This document shows, piece after piece, positions 23,833 to 31,611 of a DNA stretch of 34,209 bases. The stretch comes from Polyangiaceae bacterium (GTDB lineage Bacteria; Myxococcota_A; Polyangia; Polyangiales; Polyangiaceae): NCBI GenBank assembly GCA_023150915.1, contig JAKLKA010000074.1:1-34209 (forward strand). Direction: 5' to 3'. Position 1 is the first letter of the stretch. Each line of letters begins with the position of its first letter. The notes under the pieces are model-generated. The model was given only the letters and a program-made list of their open reading frames with translations. It was not told where the DNA came from and did not search any database. A program made the position numbers and the translations under genes.

Positions 23833-24983
23833 TGGGCCCTCCAGCGCCGGCCAGGGCTCAGTTTGGCGCCGGGCGACGGCGGGCTGAGCAGCGTGTCCCC
23901 TTCGGCCAGCCCCTCGATCACCTCGACGTGCTCGCGCCCGCTGATCCCGAAGCGCGGTCGCTCCAGCGTCACGCGCCCGCTCCGATCGACCAGCACGTAT
24001 GCCCCGCTGCCGTCGCGCAAGATGGCGGCGATTGGCACCCGCAGGGCGTTCTCTTTCCTCGCCAGCTCGACCCGGGCGTCGACCCGCTGACCGATGGCAA
24101 CGCGCCGCTCCAGCTTGTCCGGGGTGAGCTCGGCGAAGACCTCGTGGGTCTGGCGGTCTGCCTCCCACGCGATGCGGGTCACCTTGCCGGGCACGGGCTC
24201 GGCGGCGCCCGGAAACCACAGCCAGCCGCGCTGATCCGTGGAGAGATCGTGGAGCACGGACTCGTCCATGGCGGCGCGCGCGTAGGTTTGCGTGGGGTCG
24301 ACGATGCGCAGCACGGTCGAGCCCACCGTGACCGTGTCGCCCGGTTCGCGCAGGCGGCGGGTCACCAGGCCCTCGAAGGGCGCCAGCAGCGTGGCGCGCA
24401 CCATCGCCACCTGCTTCTGCTTGGCGCCACTGGCCGCCACGTCGATGCCGCGAGTGGCCTCGGCGCGCTGGGCCAGCACGCGGTCGAGATCGGCGCGCGC
24501 CACCCGCAGTCGGTCGCTCGCGTCGTCTTTCTGCTGTGCCGACACCACGCCGGTTGCCGACAGCGCCGAGGTGCGCTGCGAGTCACGCTCGGCGGCGCTC
24601 ACCAGCGCCCTGGCCCGCTTCTCGTCCGCGGCAAGCCGCTCGAGAGACGCCCGCGCGGCCGAGATCCCGGTCTTGGCCAGGCGCAGATCGGCCTCGGCCT
24701 GGCTGGTCTCGAGGCGCGCCAGCTCTTGACCCAGGCTCACCCGGTCGCCTTCGTCGACCAGCACTTCGCTCAGGCGCCCGATCAGGTCGAACCCCACGGC
24801 CGCTTCGCGCTGGCTCTCGATGGTGCCGCGGCCGAAAGCCTCGAGCACCACCGTGCCGCGGTCGACCCGCAGGGGGCGCGCGGCGACGGGCCGACCGAGC
24901 CGGAACCAGATCGCGAACGCCACGGCGCCCAGCAGGGCCATGGGCCCGATCAGCCTTCGAACCACCCGCAGCAGGCTTGACAT
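23829..24983 (-). CDS. Membrane-fusion (HlyD-family) periplasmic adaptor
   Basis: Adaptor linking the inner-membrane permease to an outer-membrane channel. From ATG 24983 it has 384 residues; ATG 25013 is in frame and would add ten residues encoded by the palindrome. An N-terminal membrane helix (about 13-30, GPMALLGAVAFAIWFRLG) is followed by the barrel-lipoyl start RPLRVDRGTVVLEAFGRGTIE and GRLSEVLVDEGDRVSLGQEL. A coiled-coil hairpin (about 85-165: ARASLERLAADEKRARALV, RLRVARADLDRVLAQRAEAT) comes next, then the returning lipoyl half LLAPFEGLVTRRLREPGDTV and the beta-barrel/membrane-proximal domains. Its TGA overlaps the permease GTG. Divergent from tetR across the shared operator, so negative autoregulated control is likely. 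Confidence 0.92.
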   Translation of the reverse strand: MSSLLRVVRRLIGPMALLGAVAFAIWFRLGRPVAARPLRVDRGTVVLEAFGRGTIESQREAAVGFDLIGRLSEVLVDEGDRVSLGQELARLETSQAEADLRLAKTGISAARASLERLAADEKRARALVSAAERDSQRTSALSATGVVSAQQKDDASDRLRVARADLDRVLAQRAEATRGIDVAASGAKQKQVAMVRATLLAPFEGLVTRRLREPGDTVTVGSTVLRIVDPTQTYARAAMDESVLHDLSTDQRGWLWFPGAAEPVPGKVTRIAWEADRQTHEVFAELTPDKLERRVAIGQRVDARVELARKENALRVPIAAILRDGSGAYVLVDRSGRVTLERPRFGISGREHVEVIEGLAEGDTLLSPPSPGAKLSPGRRWRAQ

Positions 24984-25021
24984 GCTAGTAAGTAAGCGCT
25001 TACTTACAGGCATGTCAAGCC
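24974..25021. promoter_or_regulatory. 48-bp near-perfect palindrome: TetR operator with divergent promoters
   Basis: The core GTAAGTAAGCGCTTACTTAC (24988-25007) is a perfect 20-bp palindrome. Outside two mismatched pairs (24986/25009, 24987/25008) the arms GGCTTGACATGC (24974-24985) and GCATGTCAAGCC (25010-25021) are again perfect, giving 22 of 24 pairs. TTGACA occurs on each strand (24977-24982 forward; 25018-25013 reverse). A 17-base spacer leads to weak -10 candidates (TTACTT at 25000-25005 and its mirror). Seven bases further lies each ATG: 25012 for tetR and 24983 for the adaptor, both symmetric about the same centre. TetR dimers should bind the core and block both promoters. Confidence 0.85.
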
Positions 25022-25608
25022 CCCGGACCACTCGCCGCCCCACCGGAGAGCGGCAGGAAGAGCTGGCCAGCGCCGCCCTCGAGCTGATCGCGACGCGCGG
25101 CATCACGGCCCTCACCACCCGGGCCCTGGCCCAGCACGTGGGCATCACCAGCGGCGCGATCTTCCGACATTTTCCCACCCTCGACGCGCTCTTGGACGCG
25201 GTGGTGGCTCGGGTCGAGCGGCTCTTGGCGGGCACCTTCCCGCCCGAGGGGCTGCCGCCCCGTGCCCGGCTGGCGCGCTTCGTCGAGGCCCGCAGCACCG
25301 CCGTGGCCAGCCAGGTCGGGGTGCTTCAGCTCGTCTCGTCCGAGCAGTTCCAGCTCGCGCTCCCGCCTGCCGCGGTGGCGCGGCTCCAGAAGTGCATCGA
25401 CCAAACGCGCGTGTTCGTGGTCAGCACGTTGCGCGCGGGCCAAGCCGACGGAACCATTCGCGACGACCTGGACGCGAAGGCGCTGGCCGTGATCGTGATG
25501 GGCACCACGCGCATGCTGGCGCTGAAGCGCGGCGGAGCCGATCCGCGGGCAGTGCAGCGAGCACTGGCCAAGCTGCTCGAGCCGGTGGCCGCCAAGCGCG
25601 GTCGCTGA
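25012..25608 (+). CDS. TetR-family transcriptional regulator
   Basis: 198 residues from ATG 25012; an in-frame ATG at 24982 would give 208. The N-terminal TetR helix-turn-helix is clear at about residues 9-55: RQEELASAALELIATRGITAL, TTRALAQHVGITSGAIFRHF, PTLDALLDAVV. The remaining helices form a ligand-binding and dimerisation domain with no assigned ligand. It is divergent from the fusion-protein/permease/ATPase operon and separated from it only by the 48-bp palindrome. The natural reading is local repression of the exporter and of itself, relieved by an exported compound. No ribosome site precedes ATG 25012; the promoter geometry suggests a leaderless message. The lipase-like lipoprotein follows after 20 bases and may be read from the same transcript. 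Confidence 0.93.
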   Translation: MSSPRTTRRPTGERQEELASAALELIATRGITALTTRALAQHVGITSGAIFRHFPTLDALLDAVVARVERLLAGTFPPEGLPPRARLARFVEARSTAVASQVGVLQLVSSEQFQLALPPAAVARLQKCIDQTRVFVVSTLRAGQADGTIRDDLDAKALAVIVMGTTRMLALKRGGADPRAVQRALAKLLEPVAAKRGR

Positions 25609-25628
25609 GATTCGGGTACCCTGGTCCG

Positions 25629-27602
25629 ATGACGCGTCGTGTGGTGGTGGCGTGCGCGCTGTTCGGGCTCTGGGGTTGTGGCTCGGACGAAGAGCCCGCG
25701 GCTTCGCCCGTGGTGGTGCTCTACGGCGAGCCTGCCGAGACCGAGCTCACGCTGTTCCCGTCGAATCGCTACACGGTTGCCGATCCGACCACGGCCACCG
25801 GGTTGCGCGTCCGGCTGGGCAAAGACAACACCGCCGATCAGCTGGTCACCTCTTACCCGACCACGCTCGCCCAGCTGAACGAGCTGGACGGGTTCTCGAC
25901 CAGCGGCGGCATCGGCGTGAGGCTCTCGGGGCCCATCGATCCGCGGGGCCTGGTGAAGATGCCGGACGCCGACCCGCCCATCGTGGACCCGATCAAAGAC
26001 GCCAGCGAGTACACCCAGTCCGGCACGCCGCTGTTCCTGGTCGAGGTCGAGAGCGGCACGGCGATTGGCCTCGTGCCCCGCTATTTCGAGCAGGCAAAAG
26101 ACGTCGACTTTCCCAGCGACGACTACACCCTGCTCGCCGAGCCGGCGGTGCCGCTCTTGCCCGAGCACCGCTACGTGTTTGCCGTCACCGACGAGCTCTC
26201 GGCCCGAGACGGCTCGCGCGTGGCCCGCTCCAGCAGCATGCGTCGGGCACTGGAAAGCTCGGACCAGCCCTACGACGTCGAGCTTCGCTCGGCGCTCGAT
26301 GCCGCGGCAACCGTGGTGGGCACCAGCCCCGAGCACGTGGTCGCGGCCACGCTCTTCACGACCGCCAGCGTGCAGCGCGGGCTGTTGGCGGCCGCCAAAG
26401 AACGGCGTGCTGCGCCGGCGCCGGCGGCGCTGGCCAGCTGGGCCGTCGAGACCGCGCCCAAGGCGCCCGACGTGCGCGTGCGCTTCAAGACCAGCTTCCC
26501 CGCCCCCGAGTTCCGCAAGGCAAAGCCCGACGGAAAGTGGCAGCTCGGCCCGCAGGGCGCACCCGTGGTCCAGAAGACGGTAGAGCTCGAGACCTTCCTG
26601 GCATTCTCGAAGGCGACCGAGACCGGGCCGCGCCCGGTGGTCATCTACCAGCACGGTCTGGGTGGCGACAAAGACGGTTCCTGGGGCACCGCCGAACGGC
26701 TGGCGGCGGTCGCGCCGAAGGGGGTCGCCGTGATCGCCATCGACTCACCCGAGCACGGCGCTCGGGGCAAGGGCGGCGACTCGGTGGTGTCGAGCGCGTT
26801 CGGCTTCTTCGGCGTCGAGCCCGATTCTCTCGAGTTCGACATCGGCCGCGCGCGGGACAACTTTCGGCAGATGGCGCTGGATCAGCTCGAGCTGGTGCGC
26901 TTCATCGGATCGCTCGCGTCACTCGACCTCTTGCCGCTGGATGCGAGCGGGAACCCCGCCCCCGACGGTCAGCCCGATCTCGACGTGTCGCGCATTCTGT
27001 ACATCGGTCACTCTTTCGGCAGTGTGCAGGGCGCCAGCGTGTTCGCGCTGGCACCCGAGATCACCCAGGCCACCTGGAACGTGGGCGGCGCGGGCCTGAT
27101 GATGCTGCTCCGCGACTCGCCGCTGTTCAGCCTGGGTGTGGTGAAATCCATGACCCCGCCCGGTACCCCGTGGGGTGCCGTGGCGCGCTTCATGGCCTTC
27201 ACCCAGGCCATCGTCGATCCGGGTGACCCGCTGAACTTCGCTCGGCACGCCGCCCTCGAGCCCCTCGACGGCGTCGCGGGCTGGAAGCCGCGAGACGTAC
27301 TGATTCAAGAGGTGGTCGAGGACGCCATCGTCCCCAACTCGACCAGTGAAGCGCTGGCCCGGGCCGCGGGCGCCGGCATCATGCATCGCGTCACGGACGC
27401 ATCCGGCTTCTCGGAGCTCGGCGCAGCGGCCAGCGGCAACGCGGGCGGCGCCACCGTGGTGATGTGCCAGTTCGACACAGTCGGCGGCAAGCCCGCCGAG
27501 CACGGCGGCCTGATCTTCACCACCGAGGCCATCGACCAGTACGTCGCGTTCTTCGCCTCGGGGCTCGCGGCAGCTCCTGCGTCGGTGAAGTCGCCTTACT
27601 GA
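25629..27602 (+). CDS. Lipase-like alpha/beta-hydrolase lipoprotein
   Basis: 657-residue lipoprotein from ATG 25629; the lipobox is LWGC (C17). The N-terminal 300 residues resemble the Ig-like N domain of bacterial virulence-factor lipases (FPSNRYTVADPTTATGLRVRL, YPTTLAQLNELDGFSTSGG, LLPEHRYVFAVTDEL). The hydrolase core starts near 335 with VVIYQHGLGGDKDG (oxyanion loop). The nucleophile elbow is GHSFGS with S462, and a likely catalytic histidine is H625 in KPAEHGGLIF. An acid in the VVEDAIVPNSTSE segment could complete the triad. It probably hydrolyses esters or lipids at the cell surface. It starts 20 bases after tetR, but whether it belongs to that regulon is unproven. Confidence 0.9.
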   Translation: MTRRVVVACALFGLWGCGSDEEPAASPVVVLYGEPAETELTLFPSNRYTVADPTTATGLRVRLGKDNTADQLVTSYPTTLAQLNELDGFSTSGGIGVRLSGPIDPRGLVKMPDADPPIVDPIKDASEYTQSGTPLFLVEVESGTAIGLVPRYFEQAKDVDFPSDDYTLLAEPAVPLLPEHRYVFAVTDELSARDGSRVARSSSMRRALESSDQPYDVELRSALDAAATVVGTSPEHVVAATLFTTASVQRGLLAAAKERRAAPAPAALASWAVETAPKAPDVRVRFKTSFPAPEFRKAKPDGKWQLGPQGAPVVQKTVELETFLAFSKATETGPRPVVIYQHGLGGDKDGSWGTAERLAAVAPKGVAVIAIDSPEHGARGKGGDSVVSSAFGFFGVEPDSLEFDIGRARDNFRQMALDQLELVRFIGSLASLDLLPLDASGNPAPDGQPDLDVSRILYIGHSFGSVQGASVFALAPEITQATWNVGGAGLMMLLRDSPLFSLGVVKSMTPPGTPWGAVARFMAFTQAIVDPGDPLNFARHAALEPLDGVAGWKPRDVLIQEVVEDAIVPNSTSEALARAAGAGIMHRVTDASGFSELGAAASGNAGGATVVMCQFDTVGGKPAEHGGLIFTTEAIDQYVAFFASGLAAAPASVKSPY

Positions 27603-27685
27603 GCTTGCGACTTCTTCCTGACTCGTGCTCTAAGCGCAAGTTGGCTCGGTGCGTGCGCGCTGAGCCGAACAAGGAGACACGTGGG

Positions 27686-30600
27686 ATGAGGCGGATCGTT
27701 GCGCGTAGTGGCTGGTGGTTGGTGCTCTCGGCGGCTTTTGCGGTGGCGCCCGGTGCGGGGTGCTCGGACGGTGAAGAGGGCACTCCGCCCCTCGGGCCCT
27801 CGCTGGGGCTCGGCCAGGCCCCGGCGGCTCAGAAGGTCGGCGCGCTGACCCTGGCTTCTGCCGTGCACGACGTGGTCCCCTTTGGCAACTACGCCTTCGC
27901 GCTCAACGCCGACAAGGGTCTGCAGATCGTCGATCTGACCAACGAGAAGGCGCCGGCGGCGCTGGCCACGGTCGACACGCCGGGACGCGTCGCCGTGATC
28001 GAGCACGACGCGGAGCGCGGCATGGCCTACGTGGTCGATTCGACGGGGCGGCTCCAGACCTTGAGCGTGCAGGCCGCCGACAGCCCCGAGGCGATGCCCT
28101 CCATCGATCTCGGCTCGTCGTTCGCGGACGCGCGCGGCGTGGCGCGGGTGCGCGACCGTATCTTCGTCGTCGCCGGAGGCAAGCTGCAGCCGGTCTCGGT
28201 GGGGGCCGACGGCAAGCTGACCCAAGAGGCCGCGGTGACCCTGGACGACACCCCGACCCACGTGGCTGCGGGCGGTGGCGCCCTCTACCTGGGCTATGCC
28301 TCGGGTCGGGTCGAGGCCTGGTCGGTGCCCGCCGCCAGCGCACCGTCGCGGCTGGGTTCCATCGAGATCGGCGGCGAGACCCGCGGGCTGGTCACCAACG
28401 GTTCGAAGGTCATCGCCCTGGCGATGGACACGGGCATGAACGTGGTCTCGTTCGACGACCCGGCGAAGCCCGAGATCGTGCAGCGGAACAAGGACCTCTC
28501 CGATCCCAAGCGCGTGCGCCTGTTCGGTCGCATGCTGGTGGTCGAGCTCGAGCGCGGTTGGGTCAGCGCGGTCGACGTGTCGCGGGCCGACGCTCCCCGG
28601 GCCGTGACCACCAACAAAGATCAGAAGCCCGGCTGGGTGGGCATCGTCGACGGCAACTTGGTCTACGGCTCCGACAAGCAGCTGACCGTTGCCGCCATTC
28701 CACCCGCGATCGCCGGCCGGATCACCGACGCGATCAAGAGTGACTTCCCCGTGTATGGCTCGCTGCCCGTGCGCTTCAGCAAGCGCATCGACGACAAGAG
28801 CGCCGAAGGTGTGGAGCTTCGCTGCGGGGGCACCCAGGTCGCCGGGCGCGTGGTGCTCACCGACGATCGCATGGGGCTCTCGTTCCGCGCCGACGCGGAC
28901 CTGCCCACCGGCGCCGCGTGCGAGCTCGATCTCTCGAAGGTGCGCGACCGCGTGGGGCTCGAGCTGTCAGCCAACGGTGACGAGGGACGGCGCGTGGCCA
29001 TCAAGACTGCGCCTGCCAAGACCCAGCCGATCATCAACCCGGCGTCCAAGTACAAGCACACCGACACCGACGGTCGCTTCACGGACTGGTCCGGCAGCGG
29101 CGAGTTCGAGTGGTTCGACGTGAAGAGCGCGAAGGGAATGTTCACTCGCTTCTACGCCGATTTCGACGGCAGCCGGCTCTACATCTTGAACGACTGGATC
29201 TACAGCGACGAGAAGATCTCTCCTGATTGCTACAACCGCTTCAACGTCTGGACCGGCGGCGGCAAGGAGCAGTGGGAGGTGCGTGCCTACGGCGATCAGC
29301 GCGTCGAGGTTCGAAAGAACGGCACCAAGGTCGACCCCAAGGCCGAAGGGGTGACCGGGGGCTCGTACTTTGGCAGCTCGCCGAACCGCGAGTCGCCGCA
29401 CACCATCTACGAGATCAGTGTTCCGGCCAGCGCGGGCCAGTGGGGCGTGCAGCTGCACGACCCGGGGCCGACCTTCCACTGCAGCAAGCTCGAGGGCGAG
29501 CCCACCAGCGTGTCGGGTGCGGCCTCGAGCGAGGGCGGCAACAAGAACACCATCGACCCCACCGTGAAGCCCAAAGCGCCGAGCGCGCCGGTGGGCGCCG
29601 AGCCGGCGAACGATTCCATCGACGTGAGCCTGACGCCGCGGCTCGCCTGGACCACGTCCGACGACTGGAAGAGCTTCGCCACCTTCACGGTGCAGATCGC
29701 TCGCGACGCGGAGTTCTCGCACCCCGTGGTGCTGAAGACCGGCGCGAAGTTCGTGGACGTCCCGCCGGCGGCGCTGCGCACCAGCACCAAGTACTACTGG
29801 CGAGTGGTCGCCGCCAACGCCGCGGGCTCGACGGCCGGCTCGGCGTGGGCCTTCACCACCGCTGCGGGCGCCACGTGCGAGGCGCCCCTGGCCGACTGCG
29901 ACAAGAACCCGCAGAACGGCTGCGAGGTGAACCTCTCGACCGACGGCTCGAACTGCGGCACGTGCGGCAACGCGTGCGGTGCCGGCCTGAGCTGTTCGGC
30001 CGGCAAGTGCATCGAGACCGACGGCGGCACCGACGGCGGCACCGGCGGGACCGGCGGAACCGACGGCGGCACCGGCGGCAGCGGCGGCGCCGACGCCGGC
30101 GCGTGCGTGGCGTGCCTGGCCCAGTACTGCACCAACGACCTGGCGAAGTGCACGGGCACCACGTGCGACCCGATCTTCCAGTGCACGATGAGCTCGTGCA
30201 CCACCATGCAGTGCGCGCTGGGTTGCGCCAAGCAGGTGACCGACGCCGGGACCTACACCGGCCTCATCGACTGCATGGACGGCGCCTGCAAGAGCACGTG
30301 CTACGCGAAGCAGGACGCCGGCACCGGGGGTGCGGGTGGCACCGGAGGCTTCGGTGGCACCGGGGGCGCGGACGCCAGTGTCGGCGGCAGCGGCGGCAGC
30401 GGCGGCAGCGGCGGCAGCGGCGGCACCGGGGGCGCAGACGCCAGTGTCGGCGGCAGCGGCGGCAGCGGCGGCAGCGGCGGCAGCGGCGGCAGCGGCGGCA
30501 GCGGCGGCACCGTCGTCAACTGCATGACCTTCCCGGCCGAGAAGTTCAACCTGGCGGGTCCGTACTCGGGGCCGCTCGCGACCGGCGACTTCAAGAAGGA

Positions 30601-31549
30601 TGCCCGCCCCGACATCATCGCGGCGCTGAACGGCAATGGGAACGCCAAGGTCTTGCTCGGCGCGCCGCCGATGACCGCGGCGGCCGACGTGACCATGAAC
30701 GCCTTCAACGGTGTGTTCGTGGGTGACTTCAACGGCGACGCGCAGGAAGACCTCTTGGGGGTGCACGGCGGCGGCGCCAACGTTTTCCTGGGCACCGGCA
30801 CGGGCACCTTCGGTGCGGCGAAGGCCGTCACCGTCAGCGAGCCCACCGGGGCGGCGCTCGGTGACTACAACAGCGACGGCAAGCTGGACGTGGTCTGGGC
30901 GTCGTTCGGCAACGCCATGCTCTCGCTCGGCAACGGTGACGGCACCCTGGGGACGGCGACCGCCATCCAGGGGCTCGCCACCGGGGTCAACCAGGTCTTG
31001 CCAGGCGACTTCAACGGCGACGGCAAAGCCGATTTCGTCGTGCTGGGCAACGGGCCCACGGGCTGGGAGGTGTGGGTGATGATCGGCACGGGCTCGGGCA
31101 CGTTCACCAAGCAGGCCGGCTCGGGCGTGACGACCTCGGGGCGCGCCACGGCGGTGGACTTCGACGGCGATGGCAAGCTCGACATCTTGGTCGCCAACAC
31201 CAATAACAACAGCGTGAGCCTGGTCTACGGCAACGGCAACGGCACGTTCCAGGCGAAGGTCGACGTGGCGACCGGGCCGAAGCCGGTGTGGGCCGCGGCC
31301 GGCAAGATCAATGGCGACAGCATGAAAGATCTGGTGGTGGCCGGGGACAACGGCGTCTCGGTCAACTTCATGGTGCAGTTGCCTGCCGGTTTCGCGCTGC
31401 CGGTCGACTACGCGATCGGCGGCAAGGGCAAGCGCGTGCTGGTCACCAACGTCGATCTGAAGAAGAACGATGACATCGTGGTCACGCTCGACGGACCGAC
31501 AGCGGCTCAGGTCGGCACGGTGCAGTTCCTGTACAACGCCTGCCCGTGA
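27686..31549 (+). CDS. Large mosaic surface lipoprotein (propeller, CBM9/FnIII-like, Cys-rich, FG-GAP)
   Basis: 1287 residues from ATG 27686, with AAGGAG 9 bases upstream; the longer frame overlaps the lipase gene. A lipobox-like GAGC follows the signal peptide. Domains in order: LVIVD-type propeller repeats (about 45-340; GLQIVDLTNEKAPAALATV); an Ig-like domain (LPVRFSKRIDDKSAEGVELR); a CBM9-like beta domain (about 445-620; TDGRFTDWSGSGEFEW); an FnIII-like domain (about 640-725; KYYWRVVAANAAGST); a Cys module (CDKNPQNGCEVN, NCGTCGNACG); a second Cys module like that of the 5033 lipoprotein (ACVACLAQYC ... IDCMDGACKSTC); two Gly-Gly-Ser blocks; and FG-GAP/VCBS repeats with calcium-binding D-x-N-x-D loops (GDFNGDAQED, GDYNSDGKLD, GDFNGDGKAD, VDFDGDGKLD). 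This looks like an adhesin or binding protein; the ligand is unknown. Confidence 0.9.
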   Translation: MRRIVARSGWWLVLSAAFAVAPGAGCSDGEEGTPPLGPSLGLGQAPAAQKVGALTLASAVHDVVPFGNYAFALNADKGLQIVDLTNEKAPAALATVDTPGRVAVIEHDAERGMAYVVDSTGRLQTLSVQAADSPEAMPSIDLGSSFADARGVARVRDRIFVVAGGKLQPVSVGADGKLTQEAAVTLDDTPTHVAAGGGALYLGYASGRVEAWSVPAASAPSRLGSIEIGGETRGLVTNGSKVIALAMDTGMNVVSFDDPAKPEIVQRNKDLSDPKRVRLFGRMLVVELERGWVSAVDVSRADAPRAVTTNKDQKPGWVGIVDGNLVYGSDKQLTVAAIPPAIAGRITDAIKSDFPVYGSLPVRFSKRIDDKSAEGVELRCGGTQVAGRVVLTDDRMGLSFRADADLPTGAACELDLSKVRDRVGLELSANGDEGRRVAIKTAPAKTQPIINPASKYKHTDTDGRFTDWSGSGEFEWFDVKSAKGMFTRFYADFDGSRLYILNDWIYSDEKISPDCYNRFNVWTGGGKEQWEVRAYGDQRVEVRKNGTKVDPKAEGVTGGSYFGSSPNRESPHTIYEISVPASAGQWGVQLHDPGPTFHCSKLEGEPTSVSGAASSEGGNKNTIDPTVKPKAPSAPVGAEPANDSIDVSLTPRLAWTTSDDWKSFATFTVQIARDAEFSHPVVLKTGAKFVDVPPAALRTSTKYYWRVVAANAAGSTAGSAWAFTTAAGATCEAPLADCDKNPQNGCEVNLSTDGSNCGTCGNACGAGLSCSAGKCIETDGGTDGGTGGTGGTDGGTGGSGGADAGACVACLAQYCTNDLAKCTGTTCDPIFQCTMSSCTTMQCALGCAKQVTDAGTYTGLIDCMDGACKSTCYAKQDAGTGGAGGTGGFGGTGGADASVGGSGGSGGSGGSGGTGGADASVGGSGGSGGSGGSGGSGGSGGTVVNCMTFPAEKFNLAGPYSGPLATGDFKKDARPDIIAALNGNGNAKVLLGAPPMTAAADVTMNAFNGVFVGDFNGDAQEDLLGVHGGGANVFLGTGTGTFGAAKAVTVSEPTGAALGDYNSDGKLDVVWASFGNAMLSLGNGDGTLGTATAIQGLATGVNQVLPGDFNGDGKADFVVLGNGPTGWEVWVMIGTGSGTFTKQAGSGVTTSGRATAVDFDGDGKLDILVANTNNNSVSLVYGNGNGTFQAKVDVATGPKPVWAAAGKINGDSMKDLVVAGDNGVSVNFMVQLPAGFALPVDYAIGGKGKRVLVTNVDLKKNDDIVVTLDGPTAAQVGTVQFLYNACP
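30383..30511 (+). repeat. 9-bp GGCGGCAGC coding repeats (Gly-Gly-Ser linkers)
   Basis: GGCGGCAGC is repeated four times at 30383-30418 and six times at 30449-30502, each block closed by GGCGGCACC. The blocks are separated by 21 bases that copy the segment before the first block (both encode GADASV), so the array is a higher-order duplication. In frame it encodes flexible GGS tethers between the Cys module and the FG-GAP repeats, and copy number is likely to vary between strains. Confidence 0.9.
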
Positions 31550-31561
31550 CGGCGGCGGCGC

Positions 31562-31588
31562 GGGCCCGATCCGTTGGGGATCGGGCCC
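31562..31588 (+). terminator. Perfect 11-bp hairpin after the mosaic surface gene
   Basis: GGGCCCGATCC (31562-31572) and GGATCGGGCCC (31578-31588) pair perfectly around the loop GTTGG, 12 bases past the stop at 31549. The stem is very stable, but no T-run follows, so this is a terminator-like or RNA-stabilising hairpin. Its position supports starting the FAD oxidase at 31612 and not 31546. Confidence 0.6.
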
Positions 31589-31611
31589 CGGGCGGTGGTA
31601 GGTTCGGGCTC

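Noticed and set aside
27603..27685. Terminator after the lipase-like gene
   Set aside because: Only short imperfect inverted repeats (CTTGCG/CGCAAG; GGCTC/GAGCC) without a T-run; too weak to call.
30330..30527. Poly-alanine small protein on the plus strand
   Set aside because: Frame-shifted reading of the GGS linker repeats inside the mosaic gene.
28967..30766. Minus-strand frame of 599 codons with long Ala runs
   Set aside because: The Ala runs are the complement of the GGCGGCAGC repeats of the mosaic protein; no start signal or domain.
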